Shown: positions 9,381-18,357 of the stretch, one piece after another
How the letters are laid out: every line of letters begins with the position of its first letter
Position numbering within the stretch: the stretch's first letter is position 1
Translations under genes and position numbers: made by a program
The notes under the pieces: model-generated
Seen by the model: only the letters and a program-made list of their open reading frames with translations
The model's database searches: none
Told to the model about the DNA's origin: nothing
Source: Arthrobacter sp. MSA 4-2
Lineage (GTDB): Bacteria; Actinomycetota; Actinomycetes; Actinomycetales; Micrococcaceae
NCBI RefSeq assembly: GCF_016405885.1
Contig: NZ_JAEKGC010000003.1
Location: 186,001-250,000, forward strand
Reading direction: 5' to 3'
Length of the DNA stretch: 64,000 nt

Positions 9381-10307
9381 ATGAGCACCGAGCCCAACGC
9401 CCCGGCAACCACCCCGGCAGATCCCGAAACACCCGAAGCTCCCGCACCGCCCCGAGGCCACCCCGTGTCCTTCGTTCGACGCGGTTCCCGGCTCCAGGGC
9501 CGCCGGCGCGAGGCGTGGGCCGAGCTCGCCGGGGACTACCTGATCGACGTCCCGCGCGTGTCCGCCGACACGTCGGTGGACCCTGACTACCGGTTCGACG
9601 CCACCGCTGCCTTCGGCCGGCACGCCCCGCTCGTGGTGGAGGTCGGCTCCGGGCTCGGCGAGGCGATCACCCACGCCGCGGAGCTTGACCCGGACCGCAA
9701 CTTCATGGCCCTCGAGGTGTACCGCCCCGGACTGGCCCAGACGATGCTGCGGATCAGCCAGAAGGGCCTCTCCAACGTCCGGGTGGCCCAGGTCAACGCC
9801 CCCGAGGCCCTGGCGGGAATGCTCGGGCCGGCCTCGCTCAGCGAGCTCTGGGTCTACTTCCCCGACCCCTGGCACAAGGTGCGCCACCGCAAGCGGCGCC
9901 TGGTGAAGGAAAGCTTCGTCGAGCTCGCCGCCCGGGTGCTTGAACCCGGCGGACTGTTCCGGCTGGCCACCGACTGGTCCGACTACGCCGTGCAGATGCG
10001 CTCGGTCCTCAACGCCTCACCGATGTTCGCCAACCTCCACGCCGGCGAACGCACCGGCGAGATGAGCCCCCTCACCCAGGTGTGGGAGAGCGGGGTGGAA
10101 TCGGTGGTCGGCGGCGCCCCGGTCCGTGAAGGCAAGGACCCCGTAAGCACCGGCAATACCGGAATCAACGAGGGCACCGACGCCCTGGGCGGCTGGGCTC
10201 CGCGGTTTGAGGGCCGCCCGCTGACCAGCTTCGAGAACAAGGCGCTGGAGGCCGGGCGCATGGTCTTCGACCTCACCTACCGCCGCACGGACCAGCCCAC
10301 CGGGTAG
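9381..10307 (+). CDS. trmB: tRNA (guanine-N7-)-methyltransferase TrmB
   Basis: TrmB uses S-adenosylmethionine to methylate G46 of tRNA. In the 308-aa product, residues 1-40 are a Pro/Ala-rich tail, then the Rossmann methyltransferase begins with EVGSGLGE. The family signature FPDPWHKVRHRKRR follows, and the C-terminus has the PRFEGRPLTSFE motif. An insertion of about 35 residues precedes this last motif and is longer than in typical enterobacterial TrmB. The start is either ATG 9381 or GTG 9378; a TAGCCT box at 9367-9372 hints at a leaderless or very short leader. Confidence 0.93.
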   Translation: MSTEPNAPATTPADPETPEAPAPPRGHPVSFVRRGSRLQGRRREAWAELAGDYLIDVPRVSADTSVDPDYRFDATAAFGRHAPLVVEVGSGLGEAITHAAELDPDRNFMALEVYRPGLAQTMLRISQKGLSNVRVAQVNAPEALAGMLGPASLSELWVYFPDPWHKVRHRKRRLVKESFVELAARVLEPGGLFRLATDWSDYAVQMRSVLNASPMFANLHAGERTGEMSPLTQVWESGVESVVGGAPVREGKDPVSTGNTGINEGTDALGGWAPRFEGRPLTSFENKALEAGRMVFDLTYRRTDQPTG

Positions 10308-10333
10308 GCCCGGGCACCGCCCGGAGCGCCTCC

Positions 10334-10347
10334 CTGAATCGATTCAG
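10334..10347. repeat. 14-bp palindrome between convergent genes
   Basis: CTGAATCGATTCAG is a perfect palindrome between the trmB stop and the zinc-finger gene stop. It is short for a terminator; its role is unknown. Confidence 0.45.
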
Positions 10348-10356
10348 TGCAGCGGT

Positions 10357-10704
10357 TCAGTGGAGCTTCGTGACCCAGTCGCGGGGAACGGCCCCTGCCG
10401 GCCCCGGCGAGCCCTGCTTCAACGGGCGGTGCTGGGGCGGCGCAAGCTTCATTCCCTTCGTGTAGGAACCGGTCTCATAGTTCCAGAACCAGTCCTCCCC
10501 CGGCTCGAAGGAGGCGATGATGGGATGGCCGGACTCCGCCGCGTGCCGGCTCGCATGCTGGCTCGGCGAGGAGTCACAGCACCCGATGTGCCCGCACTGG
10601 GCGCACCGCCGCAGGTGCAGCCACCACCCCTGACTGCCGAGGCACTCGGCGCAGCCGGTGCCCGAGGGTGCCGCCGAGGGAACGATCCCTATCGCTTCGC
10701 TCAT
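10357..10704 (-). CDS. UBP-type zinc finger protein
   Basis: The small 115-aa protein is almost entirely one ZnF-UBP domain: the first Cys pair (GCAEC), then CAQCGHIGCCDSS, QHASRHAAESGHPI and DWFWNYE. In eukaryotes this fold binds the ubiquitin C-terminus; in actinobacteria its partner is unknown. No catalytic domain is attached. The ATG at 10704 is preceded by AAAGGATCC. It converges on trmB. The identification rests on the full Cys/His pattern. Confidence 0.88.
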   Translation of the reverse strand: MSEAIGIVPSAAPSGTGCAECLGSQGWWLHLRRCAQCGHIGCCDSSPSQHASRHAAESGHPIIASFEPGEDWFWNYETGSYTKGMKLAPPQHRPLKQGSPGPAGAVPRDWVTKLH

Positions 10705-10956
10705 TCGCTGGATCCTTTCCGAGTCCGGACGGCAGCTTCATGCGGCGGACCGCCGTCGTTCTGTTCTACACCGAGCCGGCGGTGCAGGCCAGAGTCCCTG
10801 CCCGTATGACGCCCTGGGCCGCGCGTAATGATCCGCGGATCCTCTACCGAGCCGGGCATGGAACATAAATCCAGGTCAGCCCTTCAGCTCCTGCCGCCGC
10901 GGACATTTCCGATCCCGTCCCGGCCGTCCCTCGATTCCTCCGGGCTAGGAGAACCC

Positions 10957-11136
10957 ATGAAAATTGCAGTACTTGGAACAGGAAATGTCGGCACCGCCCT
11001 CGCCGACGGTCTGCTCGATGCGGGCCGCGACGTCGTCCTGGGCGCCGCCCGCCGGGCGCAGTGCCCCGGCACGGGGGCGTTCAACCTGATGTCGTCCCTG
11101 AACACCCTGTCCGTCAACATCAAGGTCGTGGTGTGA
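10957..11136 (+). pseudogene. Internally deleted remnant of an F420/NADP-type oxidoreductase
   Basis: A good ribosome site (AGGAGA, 10947-10952) and ATG start a 59-codon frame. Residues 1-30 are a Rossmann start (MKIAVLGTGNVGTALADGL). The sequence then jumps to what looks like the C-terminal end of the same family (GTGAFNL...NIKVV). A normal member of this NADP/F420 reductase-like family is about 200 residues, so roughly 140 codons of the middle seem deleted. A short expressed peptide cannot be excluded. The next downstream bases hold a second gene remnant. Confidence 0.6.
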
Positions 11137-11167
11137 GCCGCTGGCCGGGACTGCTGGTGGACGGGAG

Positions 11168-11347
11168 GACCTCGGCCTGTTCCTGCTTCCCTACGACGCC
11201 GTGAGGCGCTCGGCGGATCCGGACGCCATCGGCCTTGACTTCCTCAGGTCAACGCATGAAGCGGCCGCCGACGGCGCCGGCTGGGACCGCTCCACCCTCG
11301 AGACCGACCCGGGGCGCCTGCCTCAACTGGCGCCCCGTGAAACCTGA
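11168..11347 (+). pseudogene. 3' remnant of a DUF5996-family gene
   Basis: Translation of this frame, which ends in TGA at 11345-11347, gives LFLLPYDAVRRSADPDA, then DFLRST.EAAADGAGWDRSTLE. This is the C-terminal signature of actinobacterial DUF5996 proteins, normally about 300 residues. The N-terminal four fifths are absent and there is no plausible start. It lies 31 bp after the oxidoreductase remnant, so this small area looks like a scar of successive deletions. Confidence 0.6.
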
Positions 11348-11374
11348 GCGCGGGCGGCGTCCGGAACGGCCGGC

Positions 11375-12055
11375 TCAGAACGCCGTGGAAGCCAGGTCCT
11401 TCTCGCCTTCCACCAGAGCGGTGATGATGCGCTCGGCAACGGCCTGCGGGTCCTTGCCCTGCGGTAGCCGCGGGGCGGTGCCCGCGAGGGTCCGTTCAGT
11501 CAGGCCGGTCTCGGTGTGCGGGGGGCGCACGTCCAGCACCCGCGATCCCTGGCGGCGCAGTTCGAGGCTGAGTGCCTTGCCGTAGGCGCTCAGTGCCGCC
11601 TTGGTGGCGGAGTAGGCCGCCATGCCCGCGGTGGGCCGCTCGGCGACGACGGCGCTGAGCTGGACGACGACGGAGTCTTCGGCCAGCCGCGGCGCCAGCT
11701 CGCGCATCAGGCGCATGTACCCGAGCAGGTTCACCAGCATCAGCTCATCCAGGGTGTCGTCGTCGACCTCCGCGGCCGGCCCGAAGGCGACGACGCCGGC
11801 GGCGAAGATGATGCCGTTCAGCTCCCGGCCGTAGGCGGCGGCCGCGATGTCCGAGGGTGCGCTGAGCCGGCCGAGGTCGGCCGCGACGGTGCCGGCGGCG
11901 GCACCGCCCAGCTCGCCGGCCAGGGCGGCCAGCTTGGCCTCCGACCGTCCACTCAGGGTCAGCAGGGCGCCCCGGGCGGCAAGGCCGCGCGCGAGCGCGG
12001 ATCCCAGCACTCCGGTGGCACCGACGACAAGGAAGTGGGATCCGTTCAGCTCCAT
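11375..12055 (-). CDS. Short-chain dehydrogenase/reductase
   Basis: A 226-aa classical SDR: the nucleotide-binding GATGVLG is near residue 12, FAAG is in the NNAG position, the catalytic Ser lies in QLSAV, and YSATK carries the catalytic Tyr and Lys. GR at the end of beta-2 (LSGRSEAK) suggests NADP(H). The substrate is unknown. Its ATG lies 6 nt after a TACACT box, so the mRNA is probably leaderless. It shares a 51-bp divergent promoter region with the DUF5655 gene. Confidence 0.88.
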   Translation of the reverse strand: MELNGSHFLVVGATGVLGSALARGLAARGALLTLSGRSEAKLAALAGELGGAAAGTVAADLGRLSAPSDIAAAAYGRELNGIIFAAGVVAFGPAAEVDDDTLDELMLVNLLGYMRLMRELAPRLAEDSVVVQLSAVVAERPTAGMAAYSATKAALSAYGKALSLELRRQGSRVLDVRPPHTETGLTERTLAGTAPRLPQGKDPQAVAERIITALVEGEKDLASTAF

Positions 12056-12061
12056 GCGGCG

Positions 12062-12067
12062 AGTGTA
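12062..12067 (-). promoter_or_regulatory. -10 box, leaderless start of the SDR gene
   Basis: Minus-strand TACACT ends 6 nt before the ATG at 12055. Confidence 0.6.
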
Positions 12068-12094
12068 CCAACGCAGGGGAGAGGGCGGTCCGGC

Positions 12095-12100
12095 TACGCT
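12095..12100 (+). promoter_or_regulatory. -10 box, leaderless start of the DUF5655 gene
   Basis: TACGCT ends 6 nt before the ATG at 12107, in the same 51-bp interval that holds the divergent SDR promoter. Confidence 0.6.
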
Positions 12101-12106
12101 GGAGCA

Positions 12107-12676
12107 ATGGGCGAGATCAAGACCTGGCAGGCGATGGCCGACACGAATGCGGAACGGCTCCAGCGCACCACGGGCCGCAGCGTCGAGGAGTGGGTCCAGG
12201 CAGCCCGCGGCGCCGGCGTCGGCTCCCGGGCGGCGCTGGCGGCCTGGCTGAAACCCCAGGGGGTGACCGGCTACAGCCTGATGAGCGTGGACTGGGCGAT
12301 GTTCGGCTACCCGGATTTCATCCTTCGATCCGTGGACGAACTGTACGAGGGCCAGTACGCGGACCGGCAGGCGCTGCGCCCCATCGGGGACCGGCTCCTC
12401 GCCTGGGCGCTCGAAGCCGACGGCGTCGAGGTGCAGATGCGCAAGACCTACATCTCACTGCAGACGGCGCGCCGGAAGTTCGCGCAGGTCACCCCGGCGA
12501 CGAAGTCCGCCGTCGACGTGTTCCTGCGCTTCGCCCGCCCGAACGATCCGCGCGCCGAGCCGGCGCGGGCGGCGAAGGACGATCCGTTCCGCTGGCGGAT
12601 CCGCCTGAAGACAGTCGACGATATTGACGACGCGGTGCTGGGGGCCCTTACTGCGGCCCGGGACGAGAGCCTCTAG
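12107..12676 (+). CDS. DUF4287/DUF5655 domain protein
   Basis: The 189-aa protein has an N-terminal DUF4287-like helical part (TGRSVEEW, AWLKPQGVTGYSLM) and a C-terminal DUF5655-like part (DELYEGQYAD, RKTYISLQTARRKFAQVTP). It is cytoplasmic with no known enzyme motif. The frame is open far upstream, but the ATG at 12107 begins the conserved region and follows a TACGCT box by 6 nt. Its last 29 bp overlap the 3' end of the convergent pspA gene. Confidence 0.8.
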   Translation: MGEIKTWQAMADTNAERLQRTTGRSVEEWVQAARGAGVGSRAALAAWLKPQGVTGYSLMSVDWAMFGYPDFILRSVDELYEGQYADRQALRPIGDRLLAWALEADGVEVQMRKTYISLQTARRKFAQVTPATKSAVDVFLRFARPNDPRAEPARAAKDDPFRWRIRLKTVDDIDDAVLGALTAARDESL

Positions 12677-13346
12677 CCCGCTGTTCCTTGAGCCGGGCCA
12701 GCTCCAGGCGCGCGGCGGAGTCGGCCTCGAGCTCCTCGAACGCCTCCTGGACCCGCTGTGAGGATGGATCCGACCAGGCCAGTTCCTCACGGGCGGCGGC
12801 GAGGGCCTGCAGGCGGCGCACCTCCCGCTCGGCCTCCCGGGCGGCGAGCTCCCCGCCCCCGATCGGGCCCGCCGAGGAGCGCAGCGCCTCCTGGGCCCGC
12901 ATCGAGGCCTCGGCCGCGGCCTGCTGGGCCAGCAGGGCCTGGTGCCGGAGCCAGCTGTCGGACATCCGTTCCTCAAGCCGCGCGACGTCGGCGGCGAGCC
13001 GCCGGGCCTGCGCATCAATCTCCTGGAGCTGCCCGCTGAGGGTCTGCAGGTGCTTCGCGGCCCCCAGCTGGGCGCGCAGGGCCTCCCGGGCGGCGTTGTC
13101 ATCGCCGCGGGCGACCGCGGCGGCGGCATGCGCCTCGAAGTGGCGCACCCGCGCGGCGGCCTCACCGGCCAGGATTTCGAGGCGGCGCCGGTGCGCGGCG
13201 ACATCGGCGGCTCCCCGCCGCGCCTGGTCCAGGGCCGCGTGCTGCGCACGCTGTGCGTTGGCGGCGGTCACCCGGGGGTCTTCGACGGGCTGGGCGGCGG
13301 CCTTGTTGGCGCGGACGATCCGCGAGATGCGCCGGGAAAGGGACAT
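12648..13346 (-). CDS. PspA/IM30 family protein
   Basis: The 232-aa protein is nearly all charged coiled coil, rich in Ala/Arg/Glu, as in PspA/IM30/Vipp1. It starts MSLSRRISRIVRAN, matching the amphipathic membrane-binding helix of the family. Such proteins polymerise on the inner membrane face under envelope stress. It is probably cotranscribed with the membrane protein gene upstream (40 bp gap). Its 3' end overlaps the convergent DUF5655 gene. Confidence 0.78.
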   Translation of the reverse strand: MSLSRRISRIVRANKAAAQPVEDPRVTAANAQRAQHAALDQARRGAADVAAHRRRLEILAGEAAARVRHFEAHAAAAVARGDDNAAREALRAQLGAAKHLQTLSGQLQEIDAQARRLAADVARLEERMSDSWLRHQALLAQQAAAEASMRAQEALRSSAGPIGGGELAAREAEREVRRLQALAAAREELAWSDPSSQRVQEAFEELEADSAARLELARLKEQRARGSRPGPQ

Positions 13347-13386
13347 CGCTGCCCTGCCGGGGCCTAGGAGCGGCGGAGCGGCGCCG

Positions 13387-13950
13387 TCATGACGCCCTCC
13401 GGACCCCGTAGGCGGTAAGCCATGAATGCATGGCGCTGATCTCCATGGTCAGCCGGGCGCCGCTGCGTTCCAGCTCGAGCCGGTCCATGGAGCCTGAACC
13501 CCGCAGCAGGCAGCGCCGGAGGTCAACCGAGAGTCCCTCAAGGGAGCGCACATGGCGGGCGAGGTCCGCGGTCAGTTCCCGTTTCAGGGCTCGGTTCGGC
13601 TCCCGGTCGGCCATGCGCAGGTGGTCTCCGACGGAGGCGGCGGCCCGTTCGAGCTCTTCGGCGGCGGCGGGCAGGTTGCCCACCGGCCAGCCGCGCTGCA
13701 CGGCCTCGGCGAGAGCCCGCCGGTTGGCCTGGTTGGAGCGGCGGAGCTCCAGGGCCAGCCGGGCCGGCTCCCGCACGGTCCGGTCCATGGCGAGGGAGTG
13801 AAGGGTCAGGACGCCGTTGTCGGCCGCGCGCCGCATGAGTCCTGAGCGCCGGATCCGCCGGACGGCCAGCCAGAGCAGCGCGGTGGAGGTCAGGCCCATG
13901 AGGAGCAGGATGATGCCGAACACCATCAGCAGCTGAAGAAATCCGTCCAT
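13387..13950 (-). CDS. Membrane-anchored protein of unknown function, upstream of pspA
   Basis: I do not recognise a family. One N-terminal membrane helix (about residues 5-30) is followed by a 150-residue charged, helical, probably coiled-coil cytoplasmic part of 187 aa in total. A GAGGACC element lies upstream of the ATG. It is the first gene of a likely two-gene unit with the PspA-like protein, so it may be a membrane anchor or sensor partner of PspA; this is inference from position and topology. Confidence 0.7.
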   Translation of the reverse strand: MDGFLQLLMVFGIILLLMGLTSTALLWLAVRRIRRSGLMRRAADNGVLTLHSLAMDRTVREPARLALELRRSNQANRRALAEAVQRGWPVGNLPAAAEELERAAASVGDHLRMADREPNRALKRELTADLARHVRSLEGLSVDLRRCLLRGSGSMDRLELERSGARLTMEISAMHSWLTAYGVRRAS

Positions 13951-14065
13951 CAGTACAGGGTCCTCGGGGAGCGGGAGCGGGAGCGGAGCATGCCTCTAGT
14001 GTGCCCTGCGGGTGCGGCGATTTCCAGATTTTGGCCGCGGGAATCCACCGGGCCGTGCCGTCTGC

Positions 14066-14488
14066 TCAGTTGCCGGCGGTGTCCGGGCGCCAGACCATGA
14101 CGGCCTGGCTGCGGGCCCGCGGGCGCTGGCCCCGGGCCAGAGTGACGACGTCGCCGGCCAGCCCGGCGGCGAACACCCGGCTGGGATCGGGCTGGCCGCG
14201 GCGCTGCGCCAGTTCGGAGTTCAGTTCCCGGACCCGCTGCTGCAGCGCCGACACCTGGTTCTCGAGTTCGAGAATGCGGCGGATCCCTTCGAGGGAAACT
14301 CCTTCATGGGACAGCCGCTGGATCTCGCGGAGGGTGCTGACGTCCTTCTGGGAGTACCGCCGGGCGCGTCCGGGCGCCCGGCTCGGCGTGACGAGCCCGA
14401 GCCGGTCGTACTGGCGCAGCGTCTGCGGGTGCATGTCGGCCAGCTCGGCGGCGACCGAGATGACGTAGATGGGCATCGTGGTATCCAT
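14066..14488 (-). CDS. hspR: Heat-shock repressor HspR (MerR-type)
   Basis: HspR is a MerR-family repressor that binds HAIR sites and uses DnaK as co-repressor. The 140-aa product starts its winged helix at PIYVISVAAELADMHPQTLRQY, then DRLGLVTPSR and RRYSQKDVSTLREIQ, followed by a coiled coil (LELENQVSALQQRVRELN). The ATG at 14488 is chosen over ATG 14476 because GGAGG lies 10 nt upstream. It is the last gene of dnaK-grpE-dnaJ-hspR, and three HAIR sites in the window (clpB, dnaK x2) define its regulon. Confidence 0.95.
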   Translation of the reverse strand: MDTTMPIYVISVAAELADMHPQTLRQYDRLGLVTPSRAPGRARRYSQKDVSTLREIQRLSHEGVSLEGIRRILELENQVSALQQRVRELNSELAQRRGQPDPSRVFAAGLAGDVVTLARGQRPRARSQAVMVWRPDTAGN

Positions 14489-14536
14489 CGTGCGGTTGCC
14501 TCCTTCCGGTTCCGCACGGGGCGGAGGGGTGTGCGG

Positions 14537-15514
14537 TTAGAGCCGGGCCTTGGCCGCCAGGCCGGCGCGGGGATTGGCGTCGGCGGTCGCGGCGGCGAAC
14601 GCCTCGACCGCGGCGGCGGCCTCCTTGGAGAGGTTCTGGGGCACGACGACGTCGATGGTCACCAGCAGGTCCCCGGTCACCTTCGGCGTGGACACCCCCC
14701 GGCCCTTGAGCCTCAGCGTCCTGCCCGAGGGCGTTCCCGGTGGGACCTTCATCTTGACCAGTTCGCCGGTGATGGTCGGCACCTCGATCTGCGCGCCGAG
14801 TGCGGCCTCGGGGAAGGTCACGGGCACGTGGACCTTGATGTTGTCGCCGTCGCGCTGGAAGATGGGGTGGTCTTTGACGTTCACGGTGACCATGAGGTCG
14901 CCGCTGCCCGCCGGCCCCGACTGGCCGCGCCCGCGCACCCGCACCTTCTGGCCGTCCTTGATGCCGGCCGGGATGCGGACGTCGATGACCTCTCCGGAGG
15001 GCTCGCGCAGCCCGATGGTGGTGCCCTTGATGGAGCCGGCGAAGGAGATGGTGGTGCTGGCGGTGCGGTCGGCGCCCTTGCGCGGGGGCGCGTCGAAGCC
15101 GCCGCCGAACCCTCCGCCGCCGCCGAAGAGGTCGGCGAACTCGGGCGGGAGGTTGCCGTAGCTGTTGCCGCCGCGGGTGCGGGGCCCGGCGCTCTGGCCG
15201 AAGAGGTTCCCGAAGATGTCTTCGAAGCCGGCGCTTCCGCCCGGCGCCCCGGCACCGGCGGCGGTGAAGCGGGCGCCGCCGCCCATGGCGCGGATGGCGT
15301 CGTACTGCTGGCGCTGCTCGGAGTCGGACAGGACGGAGTAGGCCTCGGAGACGTCCTTGAACATGCGTTCGGACCCGGCGTCGCCCTGGTTCTGGTCAGG
15401 GTGGTGCTTGCGGGCGAGTTTGCGGTACGCCTTTTTGATGTCGGCGTCCGTTGCGTCCTTGGAGACACCGAGGATCTTGTAAAAATCCTTATCGACCCAA
15501 TCCTGACTAGCCAA
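14537..15514 (-). CDS. dnaJ: J-domain co-chaperone DnaJ without zinc finger
   Basis: The 325-aa protein has a J domain with HPD (about 37-39), a long Gly/Phe-rich linker (about 75-150), and two beta-barrel C-terminal substrate domains. The four CXXCXGXG zinc-finger repeats of type I DnaJ are absent, so it is a type II (CbpA/DnaJ1-like) protein, as usual for the hspR-linked copy in actinobacteria; a type I copy is expected elsewhere. The start codon is TTG at 15514, preceded by AAAGGAG at 7 nt and followed by the conserved MASQDWVDKDFY. A 163-bp gap with a large hairpin separates it from grpE. Confidence 0.95.
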   Translation of the reverse strand: MASQDWVDKDFYKILGVSKDATDADIKKAYRKLARKHHPDQNQGDAGSERMFKDVSEAYSVLSDSEQRQQYDAIRAMGGGARFTAAGAGAPGGSAGFEDIFGNLFGQSAGPRTRGGNSYGNLPPEFADLFGGGGGFGGGFDAPPRKGADRTASTTISFAGSIKGTTIGLREPSGEVIDVRIPAGIKDGQKVRVRGRGQSGPAGSGDLMVTVNVKDHPIFQRDGDNIKVHVPVTFPEAALGAQIEVPTITGELVKMKVPPGTPSGRTLRLKGRGVSTPKVTGDLLVTIDVVVPQNLSKEAAAAVEAFAAATADANPRAGLAAKARL

Positions 15515-15570
15515 TTGGAGTCTCCTTTCACTGCTTCTTCTTGAAACCTGAAATGTACCGGGTACGGATC

Positions 15571-15670
15571 GTCCCGGGCGGAGCGGTCTTGTGTAGGGCC
15601 TTCAATATTCCAAGCGAGCTCTGCGAGCTCTGGAATTTCGTTGGCCCGGCAAGACCGCCCCGCCCGGGAC
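15571..15670. repeat. 100-bp hairpin between grpE and dnaJ
   Basis: Arms at 15571-15591 and 15650-15670 are complementary at 20 of 21 positions (left arm begins GTCCCGGGCGG). Inside, 15596-15612 and 15631-15647 pair at 13 of 17 positions, leaving a short GAGCTC-rich loop. In the transcript it starts 7 nt after the grpE stop and ends about 57 nt before the dnaJ start. No U-tract follows, so it is not a standard terminator. Confidence 0.85.
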
Positions 15671-15677
15671 AGTAACG

Positions 15678-16358
15678 CTACTCCGGTACTGCGACGATCA
15701 CTTGGGCCGCCCGCAGCACGCGGTCGCCCTTGCGGTAGCCGGCGCGGAGGACCTGGCTGACGCTGTCGGCCTGGACGTCCGCGCTGGGCTGCTGGATGAG
15801 CGCCTCGTGGATGTTCGGGTCGAAGGCCACGCCGGTCTCGTCGATGCGGGTCAGCTCGTACGCCTTGAGGGCGTTTTCGAACTTGCCCGCGATCGCCGCG
15901 AACGGCCCGTCGGCGAGGTCGCCGTGCTGGCGCGCGGCGTCGATGTCGTCGAGGACCGGCATCAGGGAGTTGAGGACCCCGATGACGGCCTGATCGCGTG
16001 CAACGTCGCGGTCCCGCTCGACGCGGCGCCGGTAGTTGACGTACTCGGCCTGCAGCCGGAGCAGGTCGTTGCGCAGTTCGGCGATGACCTCCGTCACCGG
16101 CGCGTCCTCGCCCTCGCCGGCCTCATTGAGGATGGCTTCGGCCTGGGCGAGCGCGTCGCCGTCGGCGGAATCCGCGGCGGCAGGGGCCGGAGGCGCCTGC
16201 TCCCCGGCCGGTTCCCCGGACACCGGCTGGGCCGGTGCCGGGTCGCCGGCGTCGTTCTGCTGCCCACGGACGGCGCCCGTTTCAGGGTCGATCTTGCGGT
16301 TGTCCCGGAAGCTCACTGGCTCTGACTGGTGCTCTTCTTCATTTCCGTGGTGCGGCAT
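15678..16358 (-). CDS. grpE: Nucleotide exchange factor GrpE
   Basis: GrpE releases ADP from DnaK. The 226-aa product has a disordered acidic N-terminal 85 residues, a long coiled coil with LRLQAEYVNYRRRVERD, and the C-terminal beta domain (YRKGDRVLRAAQVIVA). It starts 2 nt after the dnaK stop, with AGAAG as a weak ribosome site inside the dnaK 3' end, so translation is probably coupled. Confidence 0.96.
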   Translation of the reverse strand: MPHHGNEEEHQSEPVSFRDNRKIDPETGAVRGQQNDAGDPAPAQPVSGEPAGEQAPPAPAAADSADGDALAQAEAILNEAGEGEDAPVTEVIAELRNDLLRLQAEYVNYRRRVERDRDVARDQAVIGVLNSLMPVLDDIDAARQHGDLADGPFAAIAGKFENALKAYELTRIDETGVAFDPNIHEALIQQPSADVQADSVSQVLRAGYRKGDRVLRAAQVIVAVPE

Positions 16359-16360
16359 GG

Positions 16361-18262
<1,902 letters not shown>

Positions 18263-18282
18263 TCAACCGCCGGGCGCGTAGA

Positions 18283-18301
18283 TTGAGCGTTCTACACTCA
18301 A
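18283..18301. promoter_or_regulatory. HAIR operator 2 of the dnaK operon
   Basis: TTGAGC-N7-ACTCAA, one arm position off the HAIR consensus, 60 bp upstream of the dnaK ATG. Confidence 0.82.
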
Positions 18302-18332
18302 CTGTACCCCGCCCTCATCGAGAGTCAAACCA

Positions 18333-18357
18333 AAGTTGAGCCTGCCCTACTCAACTT
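18333..18357. promoter_or_regulatory. HAIR operator 1 of the dnaK operon
   Basis: AAGTTGAG-N9-CTCAACTT, perfect 8-bp arms; the HAIR core is GTTGAG with ACTCAAC. It overlaps the stop codon (18351-18353) of the upstream lipase gene on the same strand. Confidence 0.9.

Noticed and set aside
10668-10868. Short plus-strand frame between the zinc-finger gene and the oxidoreductase remnant
   Set aside because: No ribosome site or family resemblance, and it overlaps the zinc-finger gene start.
15571-15670. grpE-dnaJ hairpin as an ordinary intrinsic terminator
   Set aside because: No U-tract follows on the transcribed strand, and dnaJ-hspR downstream have no clear promoter of their own.
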